A stretch of DNA of 64,000 nt, taken from NCBI RefSeq assembly GCF_001528665.1, contig NZ_BBYJ01000005.1, positions 480,261 through 544,260 on the forward strand, in the 5' to 3' direction. Below the pieces are notes generated by a model that was not told the DNA's origin, did no database searches, and saw only the letters and a program-made list of their open reading frames with translations. Source of the stretch: Microtetraspora malaysiensis. Its GTDB lineage: Bacteria; Actinomycetota; Actinomycetes; Streptosporangiales; Streptosporangiaceae. Position numbers and translations under genes: made by a program. Shown in pieces: positions 62,544 through 64,000 of this stretch; the first letter of the stretch is position 1; every line of letters begins with the position of its first letter.

Positions 62544-64000
62544 TCAGTTTCGCTGGTTTCGGGGGCTGGTGTAGGTGAAGCCCCAGCGGTTCTTGCCGAC
62601 CTGGTGGAGTTGGTAGTGGGTGGGGTTGCGGTAGCGGTCGCGGTTGTGGAACTGGCAGGTGGGTCCGAGGTTGTCCAGGTCGGTGGTGCCGCCGTCGGAC
62701 CAGTTGGTGATGTGGTCGATCTGGCAGAGGTGGGCGGGCATGGGGCAGTGGTCGACCATGCAGTGGGTGTAGCGGGTGAGGATGGCGCGGCGTTGTTGTC
62801 GGGTGGCGCGGCGGGCGGTGCGTCCGACGTCGAGGACGCAGCCGTCGGCGTCCATGACCAGGCGGGTGAGGCCGGAGGTCTGGGCGAGGCGGTGGATGTC
62901 GGTGACGGGCAGGAGCTGTCCGGTGGCGAGCAGCAGCCCGGGCAGCGTGCGTCCTGAGATGAGCCCGCCGGGCGTCGCCCAGTCCGCACCCCGCCCCCGT
63001 CCCTGGCTCTGGCTCTGTGCCTGTTCCGGCCCCCGCGCCTGGCCTTGTCCCCGTGCGTGTCCCGGTCCTTGTTTACGCTGTTCGCCATCGCGGGCAGGCC
63101 GATCGTTCGGCCTACCGGCCCGGGTTCCCTGGCCGCCCGCTCTCTGACCGCGCTCCGCTCTCTGACCGCGTCCGTCCGCGTCGCGCTGAGCGCCTTCATC
63201 TCGCCGCCCGCCGTCGTGAGTTTCCCGGCGATGCCCTGCGTCGTGCCCAGCGTTCTGGTCGGGTCGCCTGTCGCTGCGGGTGTCCTGCTCGCGGCTCGTG
63301 TCGTCTTGATCGCTCTGGCCGAGCCGCTCATGGTCCCGGGTAGGGCGATCACGCCGCACACCATCGTGAGCGCTGCCTTCCGGCGAGCCAGACACGTCAG
63401 CTGACGAAGCGGCAGACGCCTGCCCACCCGAGAAGGTGGACGTTCCGGCCGGAGTGGAGTCGGACACCTCGCTGCGCGAAGGGCCGGATGTCTTGGAACG
63501 CGCGGGGTCGGACGCCTCAGACCGCGTCGAGCCGGGAGTCTCGGCTGACGAGCGGCCGGATGTCGCGGAGTGCGCAGGGCCGGACGCCTCCGGCCGCGAA
63601 GCCGTGGGCGTTCCCGCTGATGAGAAGCCGGACGTCTCGCCCGGTGAAGAAGCGGGAGGGTCATCGGGAAGGGACCCGGCGTTGATCAACACCAGCAACT
63701 CGGTACCGATCTGCTGCTCCAACAACGCGATCAACACATCCGCGTTCCGCACCCGCAGCGGCCGCTCATCCCCCACCACCCGCGGCTTCGCATACGCATC
63801 CAACAACGCCCGCAACCGCGCCCCCGCCTCCCGAGGCAACCGAAACTCCCCCTCCACCCCGCCCGAAGCGCTCTCCCGCACCAACAGAAACCGCTCCCGA
63901 TAATCCGCCTCGCCGTCATCGGCTTCCCCGTCCGGATCCAGCACCGCACGCAGATACCGCCCCGCACGCGCGATCTCCGCAGGAGTCGCCTGATCCGCCA
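62544..64000 (-). CDS. DUF222/13E12-repeat HNH endonuclease, 5' end outside window
   Basis: At least 485 residues; the frame runs past the right edge. The visible N-terminal part, ATPAEIARAGRYLRAVLDPD then ESASGGVEGEFRLPREAGAR, is DUF222. The C-terminal HNH module reads HCPMPAHLCQIDHITNWSDG then TTDLDNLGPTCQFHNRDR. Between them, about 190 residues (around 63000-63700) are low-complexity and charged: first Ser/Glu/Pro-rich near-repeats (SEASGPAHS-like), then a Gln/Arg/Gly-rich stretch (RGQGQARGPEQAQSQSQGRG). These multicopy endonuclease-like proteins are widespread in actinobacteria; function is unclear. The disordered insert is longer than usual. Confidence 0.85.
   Translation of the reverse strand, partial: ADQATPAEIARAGRYLRAVLDPDGEADDGEADYRERFLLVRESASGGVEGEFRLPREAGARLRALLDAYAKPRVVGDERPLRVRNADVLIALLEQQIGTELLVLINAGSLPDDPPASSPGETSGFSSAGTPTASRPEASGPAHSATSGRSSAETPGSTRSEASDPARSKTSGPSRSEVSDSTPAGTSTFSGGQASAASSADVSGSPEGSAHDGVRRDRPTRDHERLGQSDQDDTSREQDTRSDRRPDQNAGHDAGHRRETHDGGRRDEGAQRDADGRGQRAERGQRAGGQGTRAGRPNDRPARDGEQRKQGPGHARGQGQARGPEQAQSQSQGRGRGADWATPGGLISGRTLPGLLLATGQLLPVTDIHRLAQTSGLTRLVMDADGCVLDVGRTARRATRQQRRAILTRYTHCMVDHCPMPAHLCQIDHITNWSDGGTTDLDNLGPTCQFHNRDRYRNPTHYQLHQVGKNRWGFTYTSPRNQRN

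Noticed and set aside
59584..62574. 996-codon plus-strand frame from the kinase gene through the membrane protein
   Set aside because: It is antisense to the kinase and out of frame with the well-supported membrane protein.

Overview
The window is very GC-rich with strong G/C third-position bias and frequent GTG starts. It carries SARP/AfsR-type, LAL-type LuxR, AraC, HxlR and MerR regulators, a DUF222/HNH endonuclease and Tn3-family and IS110/IS630 relics. This points to a filamentous actinomycete chromosome (Streptosporangiales such as Nonomuraea or Actinomadura, or Streptomyces). The genus cannot be fixed from the sequence alone. There are no rRNA or tRNA genes, no CRISPR array and no ribosomal or core biosynthetic operon, so it reads as an accessory, regulator-rich arm.

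Left part (1-12.4 kb) is a transposon graveyard with live cargo. It holds a truncated, frameshifted Tn3 transposase, a dehalogenase-like hydrolase divergent from a short SARP regulator, and two complete zinc-finger serine recombinases, each preceded by its own repeat array resembling a res site. A TetR/ketosteroid-dehydrogenase-like pair with a palindromic operator and an ArsR-MFS efflux operon lie between them. Relics of IS630, a resolvase, a Tn3 transposase tail and a methyltransferase fill the gaps.

12.6-21.9 kb: a response regulator converges on a kinase, FtsX-type permease and ABC ATPase operon. Two IS110 pieces in inverted orientation follow, then an aminoglycoside-phosphotransferase-fold protein, an FAD monooxygenase and an ArsR/SRPBCC/MFS operon. 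22-28.8 kb is a second mosaic zone: CGNR, metallo-beta-lactamase, Tn3, SARP, hydrolase and integrase fragments sit between a DinB protein, a LysR/LysE pair, a hydrolase and a stand-alone truncated threonyl-tRNA synthetase. Upstream of the synthetase is a possible attenuator: a mini-ORF with three consecutive Thr codons followed by mutually exclusive hairpins.

28.8-37 kb: AraC regulator, carboxylesterase B, and a second ABC/two-component module (regulator divergent from ATPase, permease and kinase), then a dienelactone-hydrolase-like gene. 37.4-41.2 kb holds the most intriguing locus. A SARP/NB-ARC/TPR regulator is divergent from a 38-residue secreted-peptide gene. Three CAAGG(A/T)TTG-like direct repeats lie at its promoter and a perfect 18-bp hairpin follows its stop. 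Predicted signal-peptidase cleavage would release a heptapeptide, RDLPACC. This resembles a peptide-sensing TPR regulator pair in design.

41.3-64 kb: a LAL regulator divergent from an epoxide-hydrolase homologue lacking its catalytic residues; a DUF4097 lipoprotein; an AraC-VOC pair; a UvrA-like ABC resistance protein; a large HEAT-like DUF6493-type protein; several regulator/hydrolase pairs (MerR, HxlR, GlxA-type AraC); a third two-component system next to a polytopic membrane protein; and a DUF222/HNH endonuclease gene running off the right edge.
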